Shown: positions 45,786-53,736, counted from the first letter of the stretch. The stretch: DNA of 64,000 bases from Aureliella sp046290675 (GCA_046290675.1 JBKAHA010000016.1:62001-126000); one strand, 5' to 3'. Numbers and translations: made by a program. Notes: generated by a model not told the origin, from the sequence alone.

Positions 45786-48605
45786 TTACCTTCGTCGTAA
45801 ATCGATTGGAGGTGCTCCAACACTGGCGAAGGGCCATTCTTGATCGCTCGAGTCGATCAAAGCGGGAGAAGGCGATTCCCAATTTTGCGAATCTTTCGAT
45901 TCACCTTCCCCTTCGGAATTGTTCAGGAAGTTGATCACAAACAGTGCATCTAGCGGGGATGCAAATCCATCATTGTTGATGTCAACAAAAGCCTCGCCCC
46001 GCGGCCGACCACCATCGAGTGGTTGACCTGAGTTTTGGTTGAGAAAGTTAATCACCAATAACGCATCCAAGGCGGATGCGAACTGATCTCCGTTTGTGTC
46101 CATGTTGAAGCCAGCATTGTGCCAGCCGGTATTCTCTTCCAATCCACCGATGACACGGGCGACCATACCGAACCGTTGTTCGTCACCGATCCGATAGCCG
46201 GTCAGGAGTAAATCATCAAAGTTTCCGATCGTCAGGTCTCCTGGGACACCGCCATATTCACCGAATTGAAACTCGGATGTTCCTTGCTCACCAAATTCCC
46301 TGTCGGGCTCGCCCTCGGGCGTCACTCGAGTGACGAGAGTTACGTTTTCCAATGACCGCGCGACCGCACGCAAGACAACAAGGCGTCCTTCTGAATCCAC
46401 GCCATAATCTTGAATCGACTCGACCCCGATTCCCGAGAATCGAAGTATTCCGTCGTTGGCGAAAAACGGATCGGGGAATCCGTTCGAAGTGAGTTTCTCA
46501 ATTGCCAATGTCGACGACGCCATACCAAAGAGCACGATGCTCTCATCAGGGAGGACAATCAGGCCGCGTCCGCCGTCTACTGCTTTGCCGGTGCTGAGCC
46601 GCGTTCCGACGTAGCCGTCAGTTCCGAAGCCTTCATCCGGGACTCCATGCATTGAAAATCGGAACAGCCCTACACTGAAGCTGGAATCATCGGGGTGATT
46701 GCCCACCATGGCAATGACATGTTCGCTGCCATGCTGCTGCAACCGGATTGAGGAACCCGAGAAATTGAATCTCACTGGAATCTGCAATTCGCCTTGTTCG
46801 CCGAATTCCGTTTGCTCTGCTCCTGAGTAGTTGAGTTTCCGGACAAAGTATTGATCGCGACTGGACCCTAAACCTGCTATGTAGATCGCATTGTCGGCAA
46901 AGTAAAAATCCTGCACGTCCAAGTTTCCATACTCGTACGAGATCCAGCCTTGGTCTCCAAAGGAAGTGTCAATTTGCCCTTCCTCAGTAATCCGCACGAC
47001 GGAGAGTTCTCTGCCAGTGATGCTACTTTCGAATATCACGAACTTCCCTGCGGGCGTGTTCAAGAGCTCTGCTGTCCCCTGGATATCGCCCAAGTGCAAC
47101 TTCCCATTGTCTCCGTACGTAAGATCGGGAACCCCAAACTCGGAGTACTTTGCCAGAAAGAAAGGCATCCTTTGGTTGGAGTCGACGGGCAGCCGGTCTT
47201 GTTGCAGTACCAGCAGGCTATGATCGAAAAGCTCGATCGACTGGAGCGCAACCGTATTTCCGTATTGATCGAAGACGTTGGCTAGCTGGACTCCGTCCGT
47301 TCCGAACGTCGTATCCCGACCGCGGCTTGCGATATCAAATGCAATTGCTTGGATGTCTTGATCAAACGCGGCCTCAGGCGAAAGGATGGACTCGCGCTCT
47401 TGGCTGGCCGCAACCGAAATTAGGCGATCACCGATCACCACGGATCCTGCAACTTCGTTGGTATCAAATTGAATTGTGTCGCGCACGATTTGCTCCAGAG
47501 CACCGTTTTGACTCACCCAAAATGTTGCGGTGCCTCGTGGCTGACTCGTGCGGTCTCTGATATATCCCGAGGCGACGATCGAATCATCTTCGAGTACATG
47601 AATGTCATGGATGGCAGTGCTTTGTCGTCCATCGACGACAATGCTACGCACCCCAGAGTTGGCGAAGCTCTGAACGGGCCTTCCGTCCAGCGAAAAAGAT
47701 CGAACCTGTAAGTCGTAGGTTCCTTCGTCTTGCAGAGTGCTTGCAACGACGATGTTCCCGTTTGACTGTTGTGCCATTTCCAATGGCCAACTGAAGAATC
47801 CCGTGTTGACGTTGCGGGCTATTGGAAAACTCGCGTTCGATGCAAAGCTACTGTCCAGAGTGCCATTCGTGGAAGCTTTGAAAAGCGTAGCGTCATATTC
47901 GTTGTCGGCCGTCTCTTCCGACCCAGACAGAATCGCTTCACCAGTATCCAGCAGCAGCAAGTCTCCGGCGTAAGCGCGTTCTAGAGGAATCCGTAGATCT
48001 CCATTGTCCGCAAAGTCGTTGTCGAGCGTCCCATCTGAATTTAATTGCAACAGTCCAATGGCACTCGCCTGTTGGTACAGGATCAAAATCTCACCAGTCG
48101 GGCGTACAACCATCTTTTTCGGTCCAACATGCAATCCGAGCCCTGTCGCGACGCGTCCTTCGTCACCAAAGGTGATATCATCCGATCCGTCTGGATGAAG
48201 CCGCCTGATTGCCATGATGCTCGTTGCATTGGAATTCGATCCGCGAATGTGCCCGGCAACCAACACTTTTCCGTCTGGCTGAACCGCAACTAATGAAGCC
48301 CATTCGTTCTCGCTAGAAAGCCGAACTACCGCGGATCCTCCGTCACCAAACTCAGGTTTAACATTACCGTCGCTGTCAAAGCTGGTTACGGAGGTCATAC
48401 CCCGCCCGGAATACAAACGGCTTGCGACGTAATATCCGCCGTCGGGGTTCAAAGTTAGCGCGGCAACTGAATCGTCGAGCGGACGCTGATGTACAGAAGA
48501 GTCGCTGAGCAATCCGGAATCAGCGAAGTTGGGCATAAGGCTCCCAACTGTTAGTAAGCGTCGCCCCTCGAGTCGCTCCCAACCAAGAAGCTTTCTGGAT
48601 TTCAA
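45786..48605 (-). CDS. Secreted delta-60 repeat protein with C-terminal dockerin type I repeats
   Basis: 939 residues from ATG 48605. The N-terminus carries a short planctomycete-type motif (WERLEGRRLLTVGS) instead of a classical signal peptide. The body consists of repeated delta-60 units of about 55-60 residues, each with a phrase such as DGSDDITFGDEGRVATGL, GTLDNDFADNGDLRI, QIDTSFGDQGWISYE and VPDEGFGTDGYVGTR, forming a beta-propeller-like structure. The C-terminus has two dockerin repeats (DTNGDQFASALDALLVINFL; DINNDGFASPLDALFVINFL), each a calcium-binding helix-loop. Such proteins are probably cell-surface or extracellular and may bind cohesins or calcium. No cohesin gene is seen in this window. 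Confidence 0.92.
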   Translation of the reverse strand: MKSRKLLGWERLEGRRLLTVGSLMPNFADSGLLSDSSVHQRPLDDSVAALTLNPDGGYYVASRLYSGRGMTSVTSFDSDGNVKPEFGDGGSAVVRLSSENEWASLVAVQPDGKVLVAGHIRGSNSNATSIMAIRRLHPDGSDDITFGDEGRVATGLGLHVGPKKMVVRPTGEILILYQQASAIGLLQLNSDGTLDNDFADNGDLRIPLERAYAGDLLLLDTGEAILSGSEETADNEYDATLFKASTNGTLDSSFASNASFPIARNVNTGFFSWPLEMAQQSNGNIVVASTLQDEGTYDLQVRSFSLDGRPVQSFANSGVRSIVVDGRQSTAIHDIHVLEDDSIVASGYIRDRTSQPRGTATFWVSQNGALEQIVRDTIQFDTNEVAGSVVIGDRLISVAASQERESILSPEAAFDQDIQAIAFDIASRGRDTTFGTDGVQLANVFDQYGNTVALQSIELFDHSLLVLQQDRLPVDSNQRMPFFLAKYSEFGVPDLTYGDNGKLHLGDIQGTAELLNTPAGKFVIFESSITGRELSVVRITEEGQIDTSFGDQGWISYEYGNLDVQDFYFADNAIYIAGLGSSRDQYFVRKLNYSGAEQTEFGEQGELQIPVRFNFSGSSIRLQQHGSEHVIAMVGNHPDDSSFSVGLFRFSMHGVPDEGFGTDGYVGTRLSTGKAVDGGRGLIVLPDESIVLFGMASSTLAIEKLTSNGFPDPFFANDGILRFSGIGVESIQDYGVDSEGRLVVLRAVARSLENVTLVTRVTPEGEPDREFGEQGTSEFQFGEYGGVPGDLTIGNFDDLLLTGYRIGDEQRFGMVARVIGGLEENTGWHNAGFNMDTNGDQFASALDALLVINFLNQNSGQPLDGGRPRGEAFVDINNDGFASPLDALFVINFLNNSEGEGESKDSQNWESPSPALIDSSDQEWPFASVGAPPIDLRRR

Positions 48606-48854
48606 ATCTGCACTCCTGTTGAACGACAGCGGGCCGTGAAGAGGAGCCTATTTTGTTCCAAATAGGGGTGAGTTACAAACCCAGCCGCTGCGAGAATCAC
48701 CAAGAAAGGGGGAGGGCAACGCATGAACCGGCAAGTGAAATGTTACCGCAACCATGTAACCAAGCAATTCCATGGGGGCGTCAGGCAAATGCTGATTCGG
48801 TACGAAGCAACCGTCGGGTAGAGGAGCGCTTTTCGTGGATCATCGGCGAGCCAT

Positions 48855-49349
48855 TCACTTCGCTGCTGCCACGTGCTCCACCCACTGGATGTCCTGCGGA
48901 TGTTTGTCAGGATCGACGCGAGTTGAATGCAGCATCTGGACTTTCCAGCGGTTTTGCTCCTTGACCATGACGGCACTTTCTAGCCAAACAATGGTTCGTG
49001 ACTTTCCGTCGCGCAGGATCATTGCTTTGTTCCAGTAGCTGACCCACGCCATGTCACCTTTCTGCTCAGCTCGAATTTGGCAAAAGTAGTTCCTCCGCAC
49101 GTACGGATTGCCCTTGGGCTGAACTGCGTCAATGAGCGTCTGCATCGACCAGTCTTCGCCGTGCTCGAGAAGTTGAAAGTCTTTTGTCGCGGTGCCCTTC
49201 ATCGCGTTTCCGTCATGCTCTGACATCGCAGCGAAGAGCTCTTTAACAGGTTGCAACGCAGGGTGATCTTCAGCCAGCACGTACTCATTCAAACTGAAAA
49301 CGCAGCCCAGGCAAAGTAACGTACCGTTGATGCTGATTCTCGGTTTCAT
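48855..49349 (-). CDS. Secreted NTF2-like (SnoaL/DUF4440-type) protein
   Basis: About 164 residues from ATG 49349 (MKPRISINGTLLCLGCVF), preceded by a strong GGAGGT ribosome binding site 7 bases upstream. A signal peptide is followed by an NTF2-like cone fold: ALQPVKELFAAMSEHDGNAM, then DFQLLEHGEDW, MAWVSYWNKAMI and an exposed C-terminal strand ending QMLHSTRVDP. The family includes non-catalytic ligand-binding proteins and isomerases, so the function is open. It lies 130 bases downstream of the DUF4465 PEP-CTERM gene on the same strand and could be a further member of that transcript. Confidence 0.85.
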   Translation of the reverse strand: MKPRISINGTLLCLGCVFSLNEYVLAEDHPALQPVKELFAAMSEHDGNAMKGTATKDFQLLEHGEDWSMQTLIDAVQPKGNPYVRRNYFCQIRAEQKGDMAWVSYWNKAMILRDGKSRTIVWLESAVMVKEQNRWKVQMLHSTRVDPDKHPQDIQWVEHVAAAK

Positions 49350-49479
49350 CGTCTCTACCTCCAAGTATTGCCTGCTGTGTAAGCCGTTTCCGAATTCAAT
49401 TATCGAGTGTCACTTTTTAGCCAATTACTTTTCTGCAGCAACCTTTGCTCGTAGAACGAGTCTGATGCAGTTGGTTTTT

Positions 49480-50289
49480 TTAGTCCGCCTTACTGCGTCG
49501 TCGTAGGAGCAGACTAGCTCCGGTAAATCCAATTAACGCCAGGCTTCCGGGCTCTGGAACGGCGGTTAGAGATAGGTTGTCGATGGCGACATAGGCAGGG
49601 GTGTTCATGCCGAACTGACCATTGTCAGTACTATCAAAGGCAATAGATACCGACTGAACCGTTCCTAAGACGGAGAGGTCGAGCTGTTCCCATGTGTCCA
49701 CGATGTAGTCGAGAGAGTTGTCCGAGAAACGGTAGTCTGCAAGAAAGAACTCTTGTGTCCCGGTTTCGTTGCCGCTCTTGTCGACGCCACTATGACCTGT
49801 GAAAGTGATACGAAAAAAATCTGGGTCGTCCCCGCTGACGCCGCCGAACTGCTTGGCGAAGCTATCCCCGTTCTGCATCGAAAGGGCGGCGTAAGTTGAG
49901 TTGGAAATTGCGAGGGAATTGACAAGCGTAGGTCCCGAGAGGTTGAAGAACGCTCCGTCTGCTATGCCGGAGTTACCAATGACATAGTTGCCATTGCCGC
50001 TGACGTCGGTTCCAGTAATGGAGGCCCATTGATTCGTAAAACCGGGAGTGGTCGTGTCGTTTACCCGCGAGTAACTCCAGCCCGGTCCAAATTGGTTGGT
50101 GTTAAAGGTTACCCCTTGAGTTGACCAAGAGCCCGCGGTTGCACCCGCGCCATGCCCGTCGAAGTAGTCATCGCTGTCACCGCCCGCAGTGTCGAGATCA
50201 TCGAAATCAACGACAATGGCTGCCTCTGCACTCGTCAACGGCATCGAAAGAAATGTGGCTACCATTACTAGTACTAGCTTCAATTTCAT
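49480..50289 (-). CDS. DUF4465 protein with PEP-CTERM sorting signal, in a cobalamin riboswitch operon
   Basis: 269 residues from ATG 50289, with AAGGA about 9 bases upstream. Signal peptide MKLKLVLVMVATFLSMPLTS. The body matches the DUF4465 pattern: VDFDDLDTAGG, NGDSFAKQFGGVSGDDPDFF, QEFFLADYRFSDN, DTWEQLDLSVLGTVQSVS and GMNTPAYVAIDNL. The C-terminus is VPEPGSLALIGFTGASLLL followed by RRRSKAD, a PEP-CTERM signal (processed by an exosortase). I recall DUF4465 proteins in Bacteroidetes loci with B12 transporters, but cannot check this here. The gene starts 38 bases after the DUF1289-prepilin gene, downstream of a cobalamin riboswitch, so it may be a surface cobalamin- or cobalt-binding protein. 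Confidence 0.9.
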   Translation of the reverse strand: MKLKLVLVMVATFLSMPLTSAEAAIVVDFDDLDTAGGDSDDYFDGHGAGATAGSWSTQGVTFNTNQFGPGWSYSRVNDTTTPGFTNQWASITGTDVSGNGNYVIGNSGIADGAFFNLSGPTLVNSLAISNSTYAALSMQNGDSFAKQFGGVSGDDPDFFRITFTGHSGVDKSGNETGTQEFFLADYRFSDNSLDYIVDTWEQLDLSVLGTVQSVSIAFDSTDNGQFGMNTPAYVAIDNLSLTAVPEPGSLALIGFTGASLLLRRRSKAD

Positions 50290-50327
50290 GTAGTAGTCCT
50301 TCGTTTAGTCTGTAAAGCCTGTTGTGT

Positions 50328-51287
50328 TTAAGGTTGCTCGACAATCTCGCCGCCGGATCGCGTGATCCAGCTGCCGAGCAGTCGGCGGTCCGTGGAATCA
50401 GAAAGAAAGACTGCCCTGCCATCGGAGAAAAGGGCCATTGCGCCGGCTCCGTGCTGGCTGCGGATTTCATTGTCGCCGACCCATGCCTTCGGATCGTTGA
50501 TTCCATGTGCGACAACGAAAACATTGCGCCCATTGATCCATTGCTTGTCTGGTCCGCCGACATCTTCTGCGACCACCAGCGTGTTCGTTAGCCCGTCAGT
50601 GATATCGCGAAATCGTATGGAGCGTTCGTATAGAAATGCTCCGTCGTCCGGTTTCGAATGCAGTATTCGCTCGCCAAAGATGCCGCCGTAGGTGATGTGC
50701 CCCTTGCTGATGGAATTCACCTTCTCGGACGGGCAGATGTAGGTGGCGATCATGGTCTCGGCCGCCGCTTGATTCTCTGGGGCATCAAATGGTATGTCCC
50801 AGTTGATCTGCCGGTGTAAGTTTTGTTGCTCAATGAACGGAAGCTGCATCGCAGACCAGGCATATTGCCGATGGGTTGGTGGAGAATTCCAGCTCCGCCA
50901 TTCAATGCATCCAGTGGGAAGCGATCGGTGCACATCGTGGTACGAATGCAGTGCGATTCCAATTTGGTGCAAGTTGTTTTTGCAGCTTACTTTTCGAGCC
51001 GCTTCCCGGGCGGCCTGGACCGCAGGAAGCAGTACGGCAACCAGGATTCCGATGATGGCGACCACCACCAATAGCTCAATCAACGTGAACGCTTTGCAAC
51101 GCGATTCGATACGTTCCAGTCGTCGATGCGAATTGCGGATTGCCTCCAGGCGTTTCGGATTACTCATAGCCATCCAATCGCTGATTTCTTGGATCGTTCT
51201 GCCACAGCCGGTACATATCTCTTGTGTATTGAGATTGCACCGATCTGCGCACGGCGAAGTCGCTTTCATTACGTTCGTGCCCATCAT
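50328..51287 (-). CDS. DUF1289 - prepilin-like (DUF1559) fusion protein
   Basis: About 319 residues from the ATG at 51285-51287, which overlaps the upstream ORF stop by ATGA; an ATG 12 bases further up has AGGAGG directly before it. Residues 9-60 are a DUF1289 domain (CADRC, ICTGCGRTIQEISDWMAMS), a small Cys-rich putative metal-binding module. Then comes a type IV prepilin N-terminus KAFTLIELLVVVAIIGILVA, with cleavage expected before the Phe, and a DUF1559 body (QAAREAARKVSCKNNLHQIG; YICPSEK) ending in the HX9DG motif HGAGAMALFSDG. The DUF1289 part would therefore be removed as a very long leader if prepilin peptidase acts. It belongs to the cobalamin-riboswitch operon. A start at the later Met of MSNPKR would drop half of DUF1289. 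Confidence 0.85.
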   Translation of the reverse strand: MMGTNVMKATSPCADRCNLNTQEICTGCGRTIQEISDWMAMSNPKRLEAIRNSHRRLERIESRCKAFTLIELLVVVAIIGILVAVLLPAVQAAREAARKVSCKNNLHQIGIALHSYHDVHRSLPTGCIEWRSWNSPPTHRQYAWSAMQLPFIEQQNLHRQINWDIPFDAPENQAAAETMIATYICPSEKVNSISKGHITYGGIFGERILHSKPDDGAFLYERSIRFRDITDGLTNTLVVAEDVGGPDKQWINGRNVFVVAHGINDPKAWVGDNEIRSQHGAGAMALFSDGRAVFLSDSTDRRLLGSWITRSGGEIVEQP

Positions 51288-51541
51288 TGGTTGTCCCATC
51301 CTCCTGGGGGCGAATGCCTTCGGGTTCGTTGGTTTAACGGCTCAGCCCACCCGAATGTGGACAAAAACCTAGAAACGTAAGAGGCTACGACAGCCATCTC
51401 AAATCGAGGATCGGCAAAAAGAATGACGTCATGGACTGTCTCGGCGGTGTGCGCAGGACCGCGTGTGATCCCGCCGTGTCCGGGCGGTGCAACAAAGCAA
51501 GAAGACGAGCCTGCACGGCATCGAATGAACATGGGGCTCAT
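51284..51541 (-). CDS. Small protein of unknown function in the cobalamin riboswitch operon
   Basis: 82-85 residues; ATG 51541 or, better placed after AGGA, the ATG at 51532. I do not recognise a family. It has a His/Gly-rich stretch (VAPPGHGGITRGPAHTAETV) and a helical segment (DPRFEMAVVASYVSRFLSTF). It overlaps the preceding ORF by ATGA and the following DUF1289-prepilin gene by ATGA, and the AGGAGG near its end can serve that gene. The chained overlaps suggest translational coupling, which supports a real gene, but there is no homology evidence available here. Confidence 0.45.
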   Translation of the reverse strand: MSPMFIRCRAGSSSCFVAPPGHGGITRGPAHTAETVHDVILFADPRFEMAVVASYVSRFLSTFGWAEPLNQRTRRHSPPGGWDNQ

Positions 51542-51747
51542 CCTAGGAGTCGGCTTTTCGACAATCGCGGTGACGAGCCGTATCGCTTTGCTGCCTCAAT
51601 AGCATTGGACGCTAGCGCACGGGAATGACCGAGCGAATGTGAAGACGACACGCAATGATGGTGTTTGTTATTCCGACATGTCCAAAGCAGGGCGGCACAT
51701 CGCAACGACTGCCCCAATCCAGGAGGGCACAGAGCCGTCTCGCTCAA
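51538..51747 (-). CDS. Possible very small His-rich protein just after the riboswitch
   Basis: Up to 69 residues in an open frame that begins with a TTG inside the 3' edge of the riboswitch and lacks a good ribosome binding site. It contains CRNNKHHHCVSSSHSLGHS, a His/Cys-rich stretch that could bind metal, and ends with an ATGA overlap to the next ORF. An internal GTG start is also possible. It may be only a leader peptide or chance. Confidence 0.25.
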   Translation of the reverse strand: MSETALCPPGLGQSLRCAALLWTCRNNKHHHCVSSSHSLGHSRALASNAIEAAKRYGSSPRLSKSRLLG

Positions 51748-51748
51748 G

Positions 51749-51937
51749 GTAGGTCTTCTGACTCACCACCCTTCCGAATTGCTCGCTGCCTTCTCATTCG
51801 CACCCGGCGAATAATGGCGTTTTGGTAGAATCGAGCATCGGACGCGATCGGTTAGGATCGCAGGTGGAACACAGCGGCCGGACCGTCCCGGAGTTGCCTT
51901 CTTGCTAAAGCAATAAGACGCACCGGAGTTCCCTGTT
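51749..51937 (-). ncRNA. Cobalamin (B12) riboswitch
   Basis: Read on the minus strand, the segment has the conserved parts of the RF00174 class in order: AGGGAACTCCGGTG at the start, a stem CTTATTGC/GCAAGAAG, CCGGGACGGTCCGGCCGCTG (the conserved CCGCCRCTGT region), a long variable arm, and the 3' box GTCAGAAGACCTACC, close to the consensus GCCAGGAGACCTGCC. It precedes the small ORFs, the DUF1289-prepilin gene and the DUF4465 gene. Such riboswitches usually repress B12 uptake or synthesis genes when adenosylcobalamin is present. No clear intrinsic terminator was seen right after it, so control may act on translation. Confidence 0.88.
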
Positions 51938-51938
51938 C

Positions 51939-51964
51939 ACAAATGCGGCAGAAGCCGCATTTGT
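51939..51964. promoter_or_regulatory. Strong 11-bp hairpin next to the riboswitch
   Basis: acaaatgcggc (51939-51949), loop agaa, gccgcatttgt (51954-51964): a perfect 11-bp stem with a 4-base loop. It lies directly upstream of the riboswitch on the minus strand and in the intergenic region before the plus-strand gene at 52298. It could be an operator, or a barrier between the divergent units. Confidence 0.8.
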
Positions 51965-52297
51965 CACCTCGAACGGCCAGAGTATCCACTGATACCGACC
52001 GGCCGTCAACCCAATGCTTCAGGCCGTCTGAGCTTTGGACAAGTGTATCAGCTCAAGTGTGGGGGCACATTTCTTCGCAGCCAGTCTTTGCTGGGGGACT
52101 CAGGGAAATGCGATCGGCAGTCGAGTTCAGATCCGGTGGAGAAGAACTCTCGAAGAGTACATTAAACTAGATCTCCCAAGTTCCGATTCGCTTCGGAGTG
52201 AAGAGCAGTTTGGTGTCTTCAATTTTCATGGGCTCTAGGTGCCGTAGAGCTAGTTCACGGCCGTGTCTGATCTCCTCATTCAATCCAGTCAATCGAT
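51965..52297. other. Gene-free stretch upstream of riboswitch and of a divergent gene
   Basis: About 333 bases with no gene I can support. It must contain the promoter for the riboswitch operon (minus) and for the gene at 52298 (plus). No further repeat or RNA motif was recognised. Confidence 0.4.
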
Positions 52298-52834
52298 TTG
52301 AAAATACTTCGAATCTTGCTCACCATTGTTCTGATGCCATTGTTGCTGGTGATCGGATTTTTTGTGCTCGTCGCCATTGCGGTGATCCTTGCGCCGCATT
52401 TGCCTTGGATGCTTAAAGAGAACTATCGCTGGCGCAAGAAGCTGTCGCTTGCCGGCCGATTCGATCGCACCAATAAATTCCGCCGGCGCATCCAGGATGG
52501 AACGCTGATTGTCGACGCGCCGACGTTGGGGTGGGGCATACTTCAGTGTTGGTGGACGGAAGACCGTGTTGAATCGATGGCTCCAATGGACGAGCCTTCC
52601 GAAGCGCAGCGGAGCGAGCACCAGCAGTCCGATCCAGATCAACTAGCTTTGCCATGGGATCGTTGGGTGACCAAGAAATACATTGACGTTCGCGGGGGGC
52701 AAGCGGTACTCATTGCAACTCGACGTGGAGACAAGGTTGCCAAGTTGCTGGCATCCAGGGCGAAGGGAATCCAAATCGTCCGGTCATGGTCGGCTTCAGT
52801 TCATTTTGATGATCAGACAGATGGCTCAGGTTAG
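52298..52834 (+). CDS. Membrane-anchored protein of unknown function
   Basis: 178 residues, starting at TTG 52298 (no ATG is available before the first membrane helix except one inside it). One N-terminal helix (LLTIVLMPLLLVIGFFVLVA, then IAVILAPHLPWML) anchors a soluble part with KYIDVRGGQAVLIATRRGDK and VRSWSASVHFDDQ. No family recognised. It is divergent from the cobalamin-riboswitch operon, about 360 bases away, but a functional link is not shown. Confidence 0.7.
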   Translation: MKILRILLTIVLMPLLLVIGFFVLVAIAVILAPHLPWMLKENYRWRKKLSLAGRFDRTNKFRRRIQDGTLIVDAPTLGWGILQCWWTEDRVESMAPMDEPSEAQRSEHQQSDPDQLALPWDRWVTKKYIDVRGGQAVLIATRRGDKVAKLLASRAKGIQIVRSWSASVHFDDQTDGSG

Positions 52835-53052
52835 CCTACGCCGTTCCCTAGGCTGCTTTTCGGCGTCAGCGGTTTTTTCGTGATGGCTCTGTGAAAAGGG
52901 AACAACAACCCAATATCTCGACGCTGCGCGCCGCGTCGAACTAATGGATCAGGCCGTCGTAGTAAACGGCCGAACTAGTTGCTGGCTCGAAAGCAATTCA
53001 CCCAAGCAGGACCGAGGTGCATCAAGGAGAAGCGAGCTATCTCGTTTCTTGA

Positions 53053-53289
53053 TTACTTCAGTGCTGAAATGTCGGCTCCATGGTTGATGTGCAAGACTTG
53101 ATCGTCGATTACCAACGCAGGGACAGATCTAACGCCGGCACTCTCAGCCTCAGTGATTCGTTGCGGCGTATCTCCTAGGTGAACGACTTCAACCTCGTAT
53201 TGATTTTGGTCGATCGCGTTTAGGATCGCATTTTCCGCAGACACGCACACAGGGCACCCTGCATGGTAAAACGTGGCAGGCTTCGACAT
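53053..53289 (-). CDS. Small glutaredoxin/thioredoxin-like protein
   Basis: 78 residues from ATG 53289 (MSKPATFYHAGCPVCVSAEN), with GAGGAG about 8 bases upstream. The active site is HAGCPVCVSAE (CxxC), followed by YEVEVVHLG and the cis-Pro region SVPALVIDD, so a complete minimal thioredoxin fold. It is probably a cytoplasmic thiol-disulfide oxidoreductase. The gene is divergent from an HxlR regulator with 105 bases between the starts, suggesting that the regulator controls it in response to thiol stress. Confidence 0.88.
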   Translation of the reverse strand: MSKPATFYHAGCPVCVSAENAILNAIDQNQYEVEVVHLGDTPQRITEAESAGVRSVPALVIDDQVLHINHGADISALK

Positions 53290-53302
53290 AATGAACTCCT
53301 CA

Positions 53303-53321
53303 GTTGTGGGGACTGTACAAC
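53303..53321. promoter_or_regulatory. Inverted repeat in the HxlR/thioredoxin intergenic region
   Basis: gttgt (53303-53307) and acaac (53317-53321) form an inverted pair with a 9-base spacer, just upstream of the thioredoxin-like start. It is a candidate operator for the divergent HxlR regulator; the arms are short. Confidence 0.35.
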
Positions 53322-53394
53322 AAGATTCACAGTTGAAATTTAGTGCCGCGAAGACTGACAGCAACCACGCACTTTTTTGTGCCATACGCACCAA

Positions 53395-53736
53395 ATGGAA
53401 AGAATTGACGAAACACCGATGGTTTCGGTCGCTGAAATATTTGAGAAATGCATCGGTTGCAAGTGGACGATGCATGTCCTCACTCAAATACGGGCTGGCG
53501 TTTGCCGTCCTGGGCAATTGGAACGAACGGCCGAAGGACTTACGACCAAGGTGCTCAACGATAGGCTTTCAAAGCTTGTTCGTCTGCGAATCGCGGCTCG
53601 AGAGTCTTTCCCTGAAATCCCACCACGTGTCGAGTATCGACTGACGGAGTTTGGTGAGGGATTCGTGAAAATACTGGATCAGATTGACGATCTTCAGCAG
53701 AAATTCGGCTCTGAAGCTGAGGCGGTTACCGACTAG
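53395..53736 (+). CDS. HxlR-family transcriptional regulator
   Basis: About 113 residues from ATG 53395. The winged helix-turn-helix matches HxlR: VSVAEIFEKCIGCKWTMHVL, PGQLERTAEGLTTKVLNDRL (recognition helix region), PPRVEYRLTEFG. The sequence KCIGCKW has two Cys near the N-terminus; the second aligns with the redox-active Cys of YodB/HypR-type members, which sense quinones, diamide or aldehydes. Divergent from the thioredoxin-like gene, it is probably its repressor or activator. The next gene lies 55 bases downstream on the same strand. Confidence 0.9.
   Translation: MERIDETPMVSVAEIFEKCIGCKWTMHVLTQIRAGVCRPGQLERTAEGLTTKVLNDRLSKLVRLRIAARESFPEIPPRVEYRLTEFGEGFVKILDQIDDLQQKFGSEAEAVTD

Noticed and set aside
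45589..45882. Minus-strand open frame crossing the MITE-like element
   Set aside because: It overlaps the end of the delta-60 gene in another frame and reads through the element; the protein-like part (FLPVAQAPTLRKFLAKLG) may be a transposon remnant but not a gene.
52952..52971. Hairpin ggccgt/acggcc after the gene at 52298
   Set aside because: Only a 6-bp stem with no T tract and more than 100 bases from the stop; too weak to call a terminator.
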